From NCBI GenBank assembly GCA_028693445.1, contig JAQUVI010000004.1:75167-119450 (forward strand): DNA of 44,284 nt. Direction: 5' to 3'. How positions within the stretch are numbered: the first letter of the stretch is position 1; each line of letters starts with the position of its first letter. The notes beneath the pieces were generated by a model. The model saw only the letters and a program-made list of their open reading frames with translations, made no database searches and had not been told where the DNA came from. Positions 30,750 to 40,523 of the stretch are shown here, one piece after another. This DNA comes from Candidatus Absconditabacteria bacterium. Lineage in GTDB: Bacteria > Patescibacteriota > Gracilibacteria > Absconditabacterales > Absconditicoccaceae. Made by a program: the position numbers and the translations under genes.

Positions 30750-30796
30750 CTCTTTTGATTACCAAATAAAAATTCCAAAATAATTTAGAATCTGAT

Positions 30797-30816
30797 CTAC
30801 CTACCGGCAGACAGGT
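30797..30816. repeat. Decayed palindrome before glyA
   Basis: TACCTACCGGCAGACAGG followed by a T-run resembles the inner CCTGCCGGTAGGCAAG hairpin at 6312-6330. It lies in the 117-base gap between the AlaE-like gene and glyA and could act as a weak plus-strand terminator. Confidence 0.4.
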
Positions 30817-30866
30817 TTTTTTATAGTAAATGTAAATTAAATATCAAGGGAGGTTTTTTATATTAA

Positions 30867-31418
30867 TTATCTCTTACCAAACAACCATTTTTCTACCAAA
30901 TCTGCGGCGAAGCAACCAAATCTACCAAAAAGTAAAATTGCTCAGATTCCTACGTATACCGAATACCAGAGGTTACTTCGCTGAGTGAGGTCAAAAGCAA
31001 CTAAAATCATAAGTTTTACTATATACATAGGTACCCAAAAAACCAAAGAAGCAAATGTATCCCCCATAAATTCCCAAAACTTATAATGATTTTTTACATC
31101 ATGTTTAATTTTTCTCAAAACAAGATTTCTCCATCGACCAAAAAATCACGAAGTACTAAAAGTTATCATAATAGCAACCAATCTTATTACAATTGCATTT
31201 CATGTTCCCAAAATAAACATTTCTATTACAAACCTTGTTATATCACCGACCAAATAAACAATTCCAAATTTTTTCCATTCACGCCAAAAATCTTTTCCAA
31301 AAGAAAAAGGTGTTGGGATATGTATTTTTGTTGTTAGTTTGAGAAATTGCCAGATTCAATAAACATATAAAACACTTGCTAATAAACACAAAAAAAAGAC
31401 TAAAAAATATACTCACAT
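30867..31418 (-). CDS. AlaE-like L-alanine exporter family membrane protein
   Basis: This is a 183-residue frame from ATG 31418 to TAA 30867-30869, with TGA as Gly. After an extra N-terminal helix (GVYFLVFFLCLLASVLYVYG) the rest follows the ~150-residue AlaE layout: GDITRFVIEMFILGTGNAI, IRLVAIMITFSTSGFFGRW, FWEFMGDTFASLVFWVPMYI and VGIGAILLFGRFGCFAADL. The paired GD(I/T)-type helix starts and the RLVAI segment are the features I recognise from AlaE. E. coli AlaE exports L-alanine across the inner membrane. Neighbours on the same strand are a GH3-family enzyme upstream (gap 24 bases) and glyA downstream, an amino-acid-themed context. Substrate is inferred only. Confidence 0.7.
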
Positions 31419-31442
31419 AATATTGTTTTTTACATAATAAAA

Positions 31443-33140
31443 TTATTTTATAATTTTCAAAACCTCTTCTATAGTCTTTCTATCATTTGCAAGTTTTGGA
31501 ATTTTATTTTGTCAACCAAGTTTATTTTTGGATTGTAACCACTTGTAAAAACTACCTTTTGGTACCAAATGAACTGTTGGTTCTCCAAGAACTTTTGTAT
31601 CATATCTTTCGTCATAATAATACGAGTTTACGTTGCAAAGTTCTTGATCAAGGATTTTTGCAAATCATTCTTGATCTTCTGGAACACTCTCACATTCTAT
31701 TATCCATTCATAAGCTCATCTTATTTCTCAACCTTCGTACATAATTGGTGCAACCATATAATCATAAGCATGGACTCAAGTTTTATCACTTGCAGCCAAC
31801 AATGCTCTATCAGTATAATCAGCAGTTACACATTCCCCCACAACATCAATATAATATTTTGTTCTTCCTGTTATCTTAATTCTCCAAGGATTTAGGGTAG
31901 TAAACCTTATAGTATCTCACAAAACATATCTTCGCAAACCAGATGTATTGGTAATTAAAATAACATAATCTTTATTTAATTCTACTTGATCCAAAGTGAG
32001 TACAGTTGGGTTATCCTTTCCATATTCTTGGAATGGTATAAATTCATAAAAAGTTCCATGGTCAGTAAACAAAAGCATATCATCAGCATCATTGCTATCT
32101 TGAGATGCGAAATATCATTCAGAGGCATTATAAATCTGATAATATTTCATGTTTTTGTTTGGCATTAATTCCTCTAATTGTTTTTTGTACAAACTAATAG
32201 ACATTCATCATCGGAAAAACAATTCCAAATTTGGTCGTATTTCATGAATATTGTTTTGAGATTTTTCTTCCAACAACCTATATAAAAAATTTGAAATCCA
32301 TGATGGTTGACCACTAATTGAAGTAATATTTTGTTTTGTTGTAAGTTTTATTGTTTTTTTGACTTTTTCTTCTCGATCATCCATATAAGAAATTTCTGGT
32401 CATGGAGTTTTAAATACTTGCCCTATCCATGGAGAGTTTTTCTGTAAAATAGCAGAAATAAAGCCGATATTATCTTCACCAGTGAAAGGGTTTTTTACAA
32501 ATCATCATCAAATAACCAATCATTTACCTTGAAAAAACTTACTTTTGGGATTATTCTTAACGTATAAACTAAGCGAACCAAGTCATCATTTAAAATGAGA
32601 TGTTCTGAGGTTTTCATTTGTAATTGGAATATATTTTGCTGTTCATCAAGTTGTACCTGATGATGTTGCAAATCGATCTATTTTACCTGGATAACTAACA
32701 TTTTTCTCACCTTTTACCATACGTAAAATCCATGGTTCAAAATCCTTATAATGAAAAATAGGAACTAATTTTTGAAAATCTTGGATAGTTTTTATTTTTT
32801 CAAAATTAAATTCTTTTGCAAAAGACGTTTTTTTTGCTTTTCTTATAAGATCAAAAAGAATTCTCTTTTGTTGTAAAAAAGAAGGAATATATACATCTGC
32901 ATTTACTATTAGATAAGCCTTAATTACTTTTTCAAAAACACGAGATGGGAGATGAAAAACATGCTTTGGAATATCTATTATTTTTTCTGGGCTTCACAAA
33001 ATATCTATTGATAGTTCTAATACATCAATCCCCATTTCTAAAACATTTTTTGGTATACTAAGAATAATTTTTGGCGCAAGTAAAACTTTTTGTGAAGCGC
33101 TAATTAATCTTTCTTGAAAATCTTTGATTTTATTTGGCAT
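31443..33140 (-). CDS. GH3-family acyl-adenylating amido synthetase
   Basis: This is a 565-residue frame from ATG 33140 to TAA 31443-31445, with TGA as Gly. Motifs of the ANL/GH3 fold: FATSSGTTGGTAKYIPIT (phosphate-binding loop, residues ~157-174), SISGQPSWI, LFF(CGA)GGMSISLYKKQL, YNASEGYFASQD (the tyrosine-Glu A5 region), FIPFQEYGKD and GLRRYVLGDTIRFT. Plant GH3 enzymes join amino acids to jasmonate or auxin; bacterial members are widespread but their substrates are mostly unknown. CGA at 32673-32675 precedes FATSSGTT, where bacterial relatives commonly have Trp. It sits upstream of the AlaE-like gene in one probable transcript; amino-acid conjugation linked to export is speculation. Confidence 0.87.
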
Positions 33141-33487
33141 ATATATTTTTATTTTTTAAATAGTTAGATTTTGTTGTATATATTGGTTGTAAAATTGCAA
33201 GAATTTTAAATAATTTTTATTTTCTCTTGTGAAAAGAGTTTAAAAATGTAAATATTAATCTCAAATAAGCTTTCTCTCACAATAAAAAACAAATAAAATT
33301 CACCCATCATCAAAGCAATATCATATTTAGAATTATAATCTAGTTATGATTGTATCGCTGCTTTTTGGCTACACAATATGTTGATTTGGTGATGATTTCC
33401 TTCTTTTATTTGTTCTTTTTATTACTCAATTCATTACGCTATCAAAAATATATAATCAAATTTTATTTTACATTATAAATTCAATAA
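33141..33487. other. Divergent spacer between GH3 gene and pheT
   Basis: No gene is supported. It contains 143-bp element copy C (33276-33429, listed separately) and AT-rich flanks that must hold both promoters; the pheT start follows copy C by about 60 bases. Confidence 0.7.
33276..33429 (+). repeat. 143-bp dispersed element, copy C
   Basis: The core is 33281-33423. The arms AATAAAAAACAAATAAAA and TTTTATTTGTTCTTTTTATT are nearly complementary over 20 bases. A second inner pairing is ATCATCA with TGATGAT. The core ATCGCTGCTTTTTGGCTAC matches the other copies. It is the cleanest copy of the family. Confidence 0.88.
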
Positions 33488-35986
33488 ATGAAGTACCATT
33501 CATCGCTGATCAAGAAGTACATTTCTGTAAACGATACACCAGAAAATATAGCCCAAAAGTTGATAGTAAAAACATGCGAAATTGAAGAAATAATCGAAAG
33601 AAAAATTTCAGATTTGATTGTTATCTGATATATAAAAAGTTGTGAAAAGCATCCTGATGCAGATAAATTAAATGTTTGTATGGTAGACTGTGGCGATAAA
33701 TGAGAATATCAAATTATATGTGGTGGAAGCAATGTAAGAGCCGGAATTTATGTACCAGTTGCTTTGCCAGGTACGGTTTTTTCAAAAGCAGGAATTACGA
33801 TTGAAAAAAGAAAAATGAGATGAGTCGAATCAAATGGAATGATTTGTTCAAAAGAAGAATTGGAAATCAATGAAGATCAAGAATTACATAGTATTTGGGA
33901 TTTGGAAGTTGATTTGGATGGTATTGAAGCTAAGGATTTGGGGACGCCTATTGCTCAAAAATTTCTTTGGCTAAATAGTTATGTATTTGATGTTGACAAC
34001 AAAAGTTTAACAAACAGACCTGATCTTACAGGACATTTTGGAGCGGCTGTAGAACTTAATGCAATATACGAAGCGAAGGATATTAGCTTCAACAAGGTTT
34101 CTGAGTGGATGAAACAATTTGCTGATACAAATATTTTTGATACTTTTGATCACTCTACTCCAGCCAAAAGAAATGTGATCTGAGAATCTACTAGCCTAAA
34201 TAGTTATACTCTTTTGGAAATCAATAATATAGAAATAAAACCTTTGTCGTTTTTCACGAGACTTCAACTTATCGATATGGGAGCAAACCCTAGAAATAAT
34301 TGGGTAGATTTTTCAAATCTTTTTATGCTTTTGACTGGACAACCTATTCACTTTTTTGATGCTGATAAAATTGATGGAGATGTAATAATTAGAAATGCCA
34401 AAGATGGCGAAGAATTTATAGATCTTTTTGAAACCAAGCATAGTTTGAAATCGACAGATATTGTAATTGCTGACAAAAACAAAATTCTTGCTTTGGCTTG
34501 AGTTGTAGGTTGATTGGAAAGTTGAGTTTGAGAAAACACCAAAAATATTTTGGTAGAAATTGCAAATTTCGATCCAGTTGCAGTGAGAAAAACTGGTACA
34601 AGACTTGGACTTAGAACAGATGCAGAACTTAGATACGAAAAAAATATCAATCCTTGGTGGTCTATGTATTGTTTGTTGTTATTCTTAGATGAACTCAATT
34701 ATTATAAAAAAGATTTATGAAATTTTGAAATTTGAGGAGTTTCAGTTTATGTAAAAGCCAATTTACAAGAACAAAAAAATAAAGAAATAAATATAGACTT
34801 GGATAATATTGAAAAAACTATATTTTGAACAAAAATTGAAAATTTCAAGCAAGATGCAAATAGAATTTTACAAGGACTTGGATTCCAAATAAAAGAAAAC
34901 TGAATTATTTGTCCAATACGAAGATCGCCAGATGACCTCAATATACAAGAAGACATAGCTGAAGAAATAATCAGAATTTATGGTTATGAAAATATAAAAG
35001 GTTTGCCGGTTTTGAGCGATGTGCAATATACGCCATATATTCCAACTGTAGAGCTTATGAGAACACTCGAAGATCTTTTTGTACAAGATTTTTGTTTTGA
35101 TCAAACAGAAACATATCCTTGGACAAGTGCGAAACTTTTGCAACAATTTGGGACAAACCCAGAAAATTGTTATAGTTTACAAAATCCAGTAAATATAGAT
35201 ACCCCATATTTGAGAGATAGTATGATTTACAACCTTTTGGGGTATGCTACAAAAAACAATAAATTTTTCGATAGTTTTCGTATTTTTGATATAGCTAATG
35301 TATGGAAGAAAAATTTAGAAGAAAAATCTGATAATGATAAAGCATATGCTACATCATTTGTAGATGAATCATTTGAACTCGGAGCATTGTTTTATGAAAA
35401 ATCGTTGGATACTTGGAATAATGACCCATTTTTGACTACAAAAAGTTTGTTAACTCCTTTATTGCAACGTTTGGGTATTGATAAAGAAATAACTTTACAA
35501 GTTACAAATCACAATCATTTTCATCCAAAAAAACAAGCTGATATTATCTTGGATTGAATTGTTATTTGATGTATAGCTTCTTTACATCCATTGGTTCTCA
35601 AAGATCATAAAATTCCTGAAACCGCAGGACTTTGTTATCTATCATTGTCTTTGTCTACACTTATAGAAATAAATAATAATTTAGAAATCAAAGCAACATC
35701 ATATGAAACGCTTCAAGATCAAATTGTTTGGAGAGATTTATGTTTTGTAGTTGATAACACAAGTAGTTTTGAAACTATTTTGAAAGCCATAAAAGATATA
35801 AAAGATATTTCAGCATTGGAGGTTTTTGATGCTTATGAAGGTAAAAATCTAGGTGAAGGCAAAAAATCAGTTTCTTTGAAAATCAAAATTTTGGGGGAAG
35901 GAAATCTCACCACAGAACAGATAAATGAAGTAATGAACAAAGCAATAAAAGCTGCCGAAAAAGCATGATGAAATTTGAGAGCATAA
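33488..35986 (+). CDS. pheT: Phenylalanyl-tRNA synthetase beta subunit
   Basis: This is an 832-residue frame from ATG 33488 to TAA 35984-35986, with TGA as Gly. Order: N-terminal tRNA-binding OB domain (KHPDADKLNVCMVDCGD, ICGGSNVRAG), B3/4 editing region (LTNRPDLTGHFGAAVEL, ANPRNNWVDFSN, GQPIHFFDADKI), B5 (AVRKTGTRLGLRTDAELRYE, EDIAEEIIRIYGYENI), the catalytic-like core and a C-terminal FDX anticodon-binding domain (FEVFDAYEGKNLGEGKKS). It charges tRNA-Phe together with PheS, which is not in the window. CGA at 34919-34921 lies where the family reads PSWR, i.e. Trp, directly followed by AGA for Arg. Confidence 0.96.
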
Positions 35987-35987
35987 G

Positions 35988-36010
35988 AAAAACCCGCGAA
36001 TGCGGGTTTC
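35988..36010. terminator. Bidirectional terminator between pheT and the 203-residue gene
   Basis: The stem AAACCCGC / GCGGGTTT with a GAAT loop lies 4 bases after each convergent gene's stop. The T-run is better on the minus strand. Confidence 0.85.
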
Positions 36011-36013
36011 TTG

Positions 36014-36625
36014 CTATTTTGCGATATTATCTTTTGGTTTTTCAGCTCATCTAAGTCATTTTCCATAATTAACAGCTTCTTCTTCTCATTCTTCCAAAAG
36101 TATTTTTTCGTATATCTTTTGATCAAATCATGTTTCTTCGATAACTTCTTTTGGCAACCATTCACTAGGGTCAAAATCATTTGGATCTATTAATTCTATT
36201 TTCTTTAATAAACTTTGTGAATCTAATTTACCGGTTTCCAATAATGTTATAGCATATTTAATCTGATCTACAATAGATTCGTTTGATATTTTTTCTGCTA
36301 GATAATAATAATTTTCTTTATTTTCTCATTGAGGATCTATTCTTAAATTTTGAATTCACTGATTTTTGTTTGCTACTACCTTTATTCTATTTTCTTCTCA
36401 ATTTTTATCTAATTTATACATATATATATCAAAAAAAATATTTGATTTTTCTTCTAATCACCTCTTATATCACTTTGAATTTTCAAAAATCTTTAAAACA
36501 TCCTTTGTTGAATCAGGTAATTTCATAATAATACTAGCTATAGCCCTTTGTACTTTTGTATTTCCTCTTTGATAATTTACACAAGCTCTTCTTGCTTTAT
36601 GAGATTCTAATGATTTTCTATTCAT
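36014..36625 (-). CDS. Hypothetical protein, 203 residues
   Basis: This is a frame from ATG 36625 to TAG 36014-36016, with TGA as Gly. It starts MNRKSLESHKARRACVNYQR and is strongly charged; the second half is acidic (LIDPNDFDPSEWLPKEVIEE, LLEEGEEEAVNYGKGLRG). There is no signal peptide or membrane segment, so it is probably cytosolic. The basic N-terminus with an acidic C-terminus could bind nucleic acid or ribosomes, but I find no known domain. It is convergent with pheT and divergent from the cold-shock gene (182-base spacer). Confidence 0.7.
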
Positions 36626-36807
36626 ATTATTTTGATAACAAAGTAAAAATACTTTTTTTATTATATATATTTTTTTCTATTTGTCAATAGAATATTGTAG
36701 TTTGGTTTTTTATATAAATAATCTCTTGCTTTTTGTTTTCTTTATTATATACTCAACTTTAGAATTCTAATGAATTCTGGTTTTTATTATTATTACCTAT
36801 TATTAGT

Positions 36808-37026
36808 ATGAGTACAGGTATTGTTAAATTCTTCAATGTAACGAAGGGTTTCGGATTTATCACACCAGATGATGGTACAGCTGATTTATTCGTTCACGTT
36901 AGTGGATTAGACAGAGATGTTTATCCAGAAGGACAACTTCCACAAGAAGGAGACCACGTAAGTTACGATGTTGTTGAATGACAAAAAGGTCCAATGGCAG
37001 GAAACGTTTCTACAGTAAAAGCTTAG
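36808..37026 (+). CDS. Cold-shock domain protein
   Basis: This is a 72-residue frame from ATG 36808 to TAG 37024-37026. It is a single CSD OB fold: [20 protein letters not shown] (RNP1-like KGFGFI), then DLFVHVSGL (RNP2-like FVHVS) and the closing [16 protein letters not shown], in which one Gly is TGA. Cold-shock proteins bind single-stranded RNA and DNA and melt mRNA structure. Only about one in nine Gly codons is TGA here, consistent with GGN preference in highly expressed genes. A strong terminator follows at 37126. Confidence 0.96.
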
Positions 37027-37125
37027 AAACCAACTATTTAATTGGATTATCTAAAAAAAACAATTAATTATCTTATTATATAGATTTGATTACAAATTAT
37101 ACTATAATACTAATTACGATTTTTT

Positions 37126-37152
37126 GATCCCGCAATGCTGCGGGATTTTTTT
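37126..37152 (+). terminator. Terminator downstream of the cold-shock gene
   Basis: The stem ATCCCGCA / TGCGGGAT with an ATGC-type loop is followed by seven Ts, 100 bases after the stop. Confidence 0.9.
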
Positions 37153-37221
37153 CTATCTTGAATTTAATTACATAAACAATACTCTCTTGTAAGAAATGTT
37201 TTATTTTTTACCCAACAAAAC

Positions 37222-37926
37222 ATGAAAAAAATCTGATTTCTTTTATTGTGAATATTGTTTTTGTGAACATCTTTTGCTACCTATTAATCAGTTAGTGAAA
37301 CATGGAAATCTCCAGAATATATGTCTATGAATTTTCAAGCAACACTAGAAAATAATACTGTTGCTATGACATGGGCTCCTTTTAATTTGCCAGCATGACA
37401 CTCTTTTGTTTATTGGAAAGTTATGAGATCTCAAAATACAGATAATCCTGTGTATAAAGAAGCTAATAGCGAATATATAAAATATGATAATGATATTGGA
37501 TTTACTTGGTATAAGGATCAATCTCCAAAAAAAGGAACTACGCGATATAGAATATGTGCTATCACCAAAGCATCTGATGGATATCATAGATATTGTTCAA
37601 AAGAAGTGAAAAAACTAGAATATTCTTATCAAAGTACAACAACTGAAACTTATACAAAACCTACAGTTACTACAACATCATCGCTTACAACAGCACAAAT
37701 AACTGTCTTAGATGAAATAGCTAGTCAATTCCTTGCAAAAATAGAAGCAAAATATTCTGATATATCAAAAAGAAATGAGATAATATCAAATGTTATTACT
37801 CAATTAGATATATTAGCAAAAAGAAGAGCTTCTATGAAATCAATGATATCTTATCTCAACACAAAATTAGAAGCAGCTATTGATCCTTTGAAGAAATTAA
37901 AAGTATATTGGATATTGAATAGTTAG
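37222..37926 (+). pseudogene. Secreted fibronectin-like protein gene interrupted by TAA after the signal peptide
   Basis: ATG 37222 opens a perfect signal peptide (MKKIGFLLLGILFLGTSFAT, with three TGA glycines), then TAA at 37285-37287. The same frame stays open for another 212 codons to TAG at 37924-37926: SVSETWKSPEYMSMNFQATL, WAPFNLPAGHSFVYWKVMRS and KGTTRYRICAITKASDGYHR look like one fibronectin type III-like domain. A Thr-rich linker and a C-terminal helix (ISKRNEIISNVITQLDILAK) follow. Intact coding on both sides of one stop suggests a recent nonsense mutation (TAA could come from CAA), a sequencing error or readthrough. An internal start at 37321 would lack a signal peptide. Confidence 0.72.
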
Positions 37927-38037
37927 AGTTGTACGATGTCATTTTGCAATTAAAAAAAATCAGCTATGTATAATTCTAAGACAAACAATATATAAACCAT
38001 TCACTGTTACATTTTCTTAACGGCAATTAACTTATTA

Positions 38038-38188
38038 TCGTAATAAAAAATAAAAAAATTCATTCATCATCAAGGCAATATCTTATTTAGTATAAAGTCT
38101 AATTTTTGATTGTATCGCTGCTTTTTGGCTACAGACAATGTTGATCTGGTGATGATTTCCTTCTTTTTTTATTATTTTTATTACTTTA
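38038..38188 (+). repeat. 143-bp-type dispersed element, copy D
   Basis: The core is 38042-38182 (141 bp), between the interrupted gene and the convergent rnhB. Left arm AATAAAAAATAAAAAAATTC; right arm, as complement, AATAAAAATAATAAAAAAAG. Both arms have lost the C of CAAATAA in parallel. The core ATCGCTGCTTTTTGGCTAC is intact. Nothing else is seen in 37927-38209. Confidence 0.85.
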
Positions 38189-38209
38189 GTTATAAAATAT
38201 ATTTCTCTT

Positions 38210-39034
38210 TTAGAAAAGTTTCTCAGCCTGAGGTTTCTTTTTGCGGGGTAGACGGGAAACTTTTTTTGGTTGTTTTGGTTTTTTGGGCTGTTTCTTAAAC
38301 TCGGGGAAATATTCTTTCAAAAAAAGTTTTCTATGAATATCTGAGGGACCATGTTCGGCTATTAAATCCCTATGCTCTTGGGTGCCGTATCATTTATGCT
38401 GGGCAAAATTATATTGAGGGTAGTCTTTGTCTAGTTTTATCATTTCATGGTCCCTCAGAACTTTTGCGATGATGGATGCCATGGAAATCTCGGGGATGAG
38501 CGCGTCGCCGTGGATGATTGTGATTACTGGACATCAGAGTATCTGGTCGACGCCAAAAGTTTTGTTTCCGTCAATACTGAGTTCTAGTTCGAGACCGAAG
38601 TCTTTCAAGATATCTGCAATCTGAGGCATAGCCTCCACTACATTTTCTTTTTCTAGAAAGAGATTTTGCAATTTTATTCACTGCATTGCATCACAAGAAC
38701 AAAGAACCTTACCTAATTGTTGGCTAATTTCTGTTGTGTAAAGTTTCTGCAAAACCATCTGCACCGCTCTAAGCACACCAAATTGCAATGCTTTGGTCAT
38801 ACCATGAAGATCTATTTCACGTGATGAAACAATCCCATATCAATAAATAATCTGATTTTTTTGTTCTAATATTTGAATTTTGGCAAATAATTCTTCTCTT
38901 TGACGCTCGGAGAGAATTTTGGAGTCTTTATAGTGTTTCTTGGTAAATCTCTGGCGGGGAAGAACTGCTCCCACATATAAAGGTCAAGCCAGCGGTCCCC
39001 TCCCCGCCTCATCAATATATATTTTGAGTTTCAT
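38210..39034 (-). CDS. rnhB: Ribonuclease HII with basic C-terminal tail
   Basis: This is a 274-residue frame from ATG 39034 to TAA 38210-38212, with a few TGA glycines. It removes ribonucleotides and RNA primers from DNA. The type 2 RNase H signature is at the very start ([20 protein letters not shown], Asp/Glu for metal), followed by [25 protein letters not shown] (second Asp), [19 protein letters not shown] (third) and [17 protein letters not shown]. The last ~45 residues are a Lys/Pro-rich extension ([19 protein letters not shown]) beyond the usual end, probably a nucleic-acid-binding tail. GC content is locally higher than neighbours, with ordinary GGN glycines prevailing. Confidence 0.94.
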
Positions 39035-39378
39035 AAAAGGAATTGTAAAATTATAAAACTTATAAATATATTTTATTACTCTGCATTAATTCTCTTTGTC
39101 GCTCTGAAACTGCCTCTCTTTGTCACTCTGAATGAAATAAAGAGTATAAGAGAGCTTATTCTCTTCGACATTCCTTTCGACTACGCTCAAGGCTTTGGCT
39201 CAGAGAGACAAAGCTCTAAATCAGAGAGACAAAATTATTAAACAGAAATAATAATAGAAATAATAAAACAAATAAAACACTTTTTAATATTTCTATCCAC
39301 TTTATAAAAAAAGAGTTGCAATTCCATCTTAAATTTTTATATATACTTGGCTTCGTTTTAGATTCGTAATTTTTTATT
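39035..39378. repeat. Intergenic palindromic repeats upstream of rplI
   Basis: Between about 39084 and 39236 there are repeated CTCTTTGTCRCTCTGA units, facing TCAGAGAGACAAAG units on the other side. The middle holds GAATGAAATAAAGAGT and CATTCCTTTCGACTACGCTC. Together they can form a long hairpin, and the style matches short mobile palindromes of this genome type. The last ~140 bases are AT-rich leader of rplI. No gene is supported. Confidence 0.65.
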
Positions 39379-39894
39379 ATGCCAAGAAGAAAACCTGAAA
39401 ACAAAACTATTGAAGTAATACTTCTGCAAGCAGATAAGCATTTAGGAGAAAAATATGAAATTGTTAGAGTGAAACCAATTTTTGCAAAAAATGTTTTGTT
39501 ACCACAAAATATAGCGGTTTTAGCTGATGCCATAAACAAAAATAATTATGCTCAAAAAATGGCTTCTGCTGAAGAACAAAGAAAAAAGAAAGCTGCTGGT
39601 TTTGATGATTTGTTTATGAAAATCCAAAATGATAATGGAATTCTTATCACAAGAAAAACAAACAAAGACCATACTTTATATGCAAAAGTAAATGAAGAAG
39701 ATATATCAAAAGCTATACATGACATTTATGGTATGGAAGTTGATTCTCATCTTTTCAAACTTAAGAAAAAGATCAATGCATTGGGTATGTTTAATGTACC
39801 GTTTATGTACAAAGATATCAAAAAAGAAGTAATGGTTCGTGTAGAAGAAGAAAAAGAAGAAAAAAAGTCAGTTAAAGAAGAAAAATCAGAATAA
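39379..39894 (+). CDS. rplI: Ribosomal protein bL9
   Basis: This is a 171-residue frame from ATG 39379 to TAA 39892-39894. The N-terminal domain has the bL9 pattern (TIEVILLQADKHLGEKYEIV then VKPIFAKNVLLPQNIAVLAD), followed by the long connecting helix (YAQKMASAEEQRKKKAAGFD) and the C-terminal domain (KKINALGMFNVPFMY). A Glu/Lys tail (EEEKEEKKSVKEEKSE) extends beyond the usual end. bL9 binds 23S rRNA near the L1 stalk. All of its few glycines are GGN, as in other highly expressed genes. Its last 148 bases lie opposite a minus-strand ORF. Confidence 0.94.
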   Translation: MPRRKPENKTIEVILLQADKHLGEKYEIVRVKPIFAKNVLLPQNIAVLADAINKNNYAQKMASAEEQRKKKAAGFDDLFMKIQNDNGILITRKTNKDHTLYAKVNEEDISKAIHDIYGMEVDSHLFKLKKKINALGMFNVPFMYKDIKKEVMVRVEEEKEEKKSVKEEKSE

Positions 39895-40421
39895 TATATT
39901 TTTAAAAAATAAAGAACTAAGATGGTGTTAATACCATCTTTTTTTTGTAAAAAAAGAGCAATCTGGGTTTCAGCTTGCTCTCTGTAAATCTTCACTGCAT
40001 TTGCATTAATTAAATCGGTGATTGCTTTGAGATTCCTCATGTTTTCATGCTTTGCAAACATCATAGCACGAACACTTTGAAAATTTCTCTTAATAGCCTC
40101 TACACACAGGCTATTAATCAAGGATTTTACCTTTTCTTTATAGCCACATGCGGCCATTTCATAACACCCCTGAAGCACCTCAAACAAATAAATAAAATCT
40201 TCTTGATTTAAAGATTGATTTTTCAACAAATGTTTAACAAGTGATTCAATTTTGGGACCTCCTTTAAAATCCCTTTTAATGTTCACACTTTGAATAAGGT
40301 CCTCTAAATTAATTAATTCATGAACCTCTTTTTCAATTGTTGTTGTTTCAGCAAGATTTTTCATTTCCGTTAAGAAAGAAATATCTTGTTGAATTTTTTT
40401 AACTAATTGATCTTCTCCCAT
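39747..40421 (-). CDS. Unknown helical protein whose frame runs through a terminator into antisense rplI
   Basis: ATG 40421 opens a 224-residue frame with no TGA. Residues 1-~160 look like a genuine soluble helical protein (VKKIQQDISFLTEMKNLAET, LVKHLLKNQSLNQEDFIYLF, AMMFAKHENMRNLKAITDLI). After about residue 158 the frame passes through the terminator hairpin at 39919-39946 and then the reverse strand of rplI, giving a low-complexity Ser/Phe tail that stops at 39747. The natural C-terminus is therefore probably lost; truncation at an insertion boundary near 39950 is the simplest explanation. It belongs to the TGA-free block 39950-42894. I do not recognise the family. Confidence 0.6.
   Translation of the reverse strand: MGEDQLVKKIQQDISFLTEMKNLAETTTIEKEVHELINLEDLIQSVNIKRDFKGGPKIESLVKHLLKNQSLNQEDFIYLFEVLQGCYEMAACGYKEKVKSLINSLCVEAIKRNFQSVRAMMFAKHENMRNLKAITDLINANAVKIYREQAETQIALFLQKKDGINTILVLYFLKIYYSDFSSLTDFFSSFSSSTRTITSFLISLYINGTLNIPNALIFFLSLKR
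39919..39946 (+). terminator. Terminator of rplI
   Basis: The stem AAGATGGT / ACCATCTT with a GTTAAT-type loop is followed by eight Ts, 25 bases after the rplI stop. It lies inside the opposite-strand 224-residue frame. Confidence 0.88.
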
Positions 40422-40480
40422 TTTGTTTTTATTAGTTTAATATTTTTTTATTTTAATAATCTGCCATTCTTTTTCAATCA

Positions 40481-40516
40481 AAAAAAAGAGTGAGCTAGAA
40501 ACCTAGTCACTCTTTT
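40481..40516 (-). terminator. Terminator of the 287-residue gene
   Basis: The stem AAAAGAGTGA / TCACTCTTTT, with an inner CTAG pairing, gives a T-run on the minus strand, 8 bases past the stop at 40524. Confidence 0.9.
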
Positions 40517-40523
40517 GTTAAAA

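Noticed and set aside
34348-34698. 116-residue minus-strand ORF over pheT
   Set aside because: Antisense to the continuous, motif-rich pheT frame.
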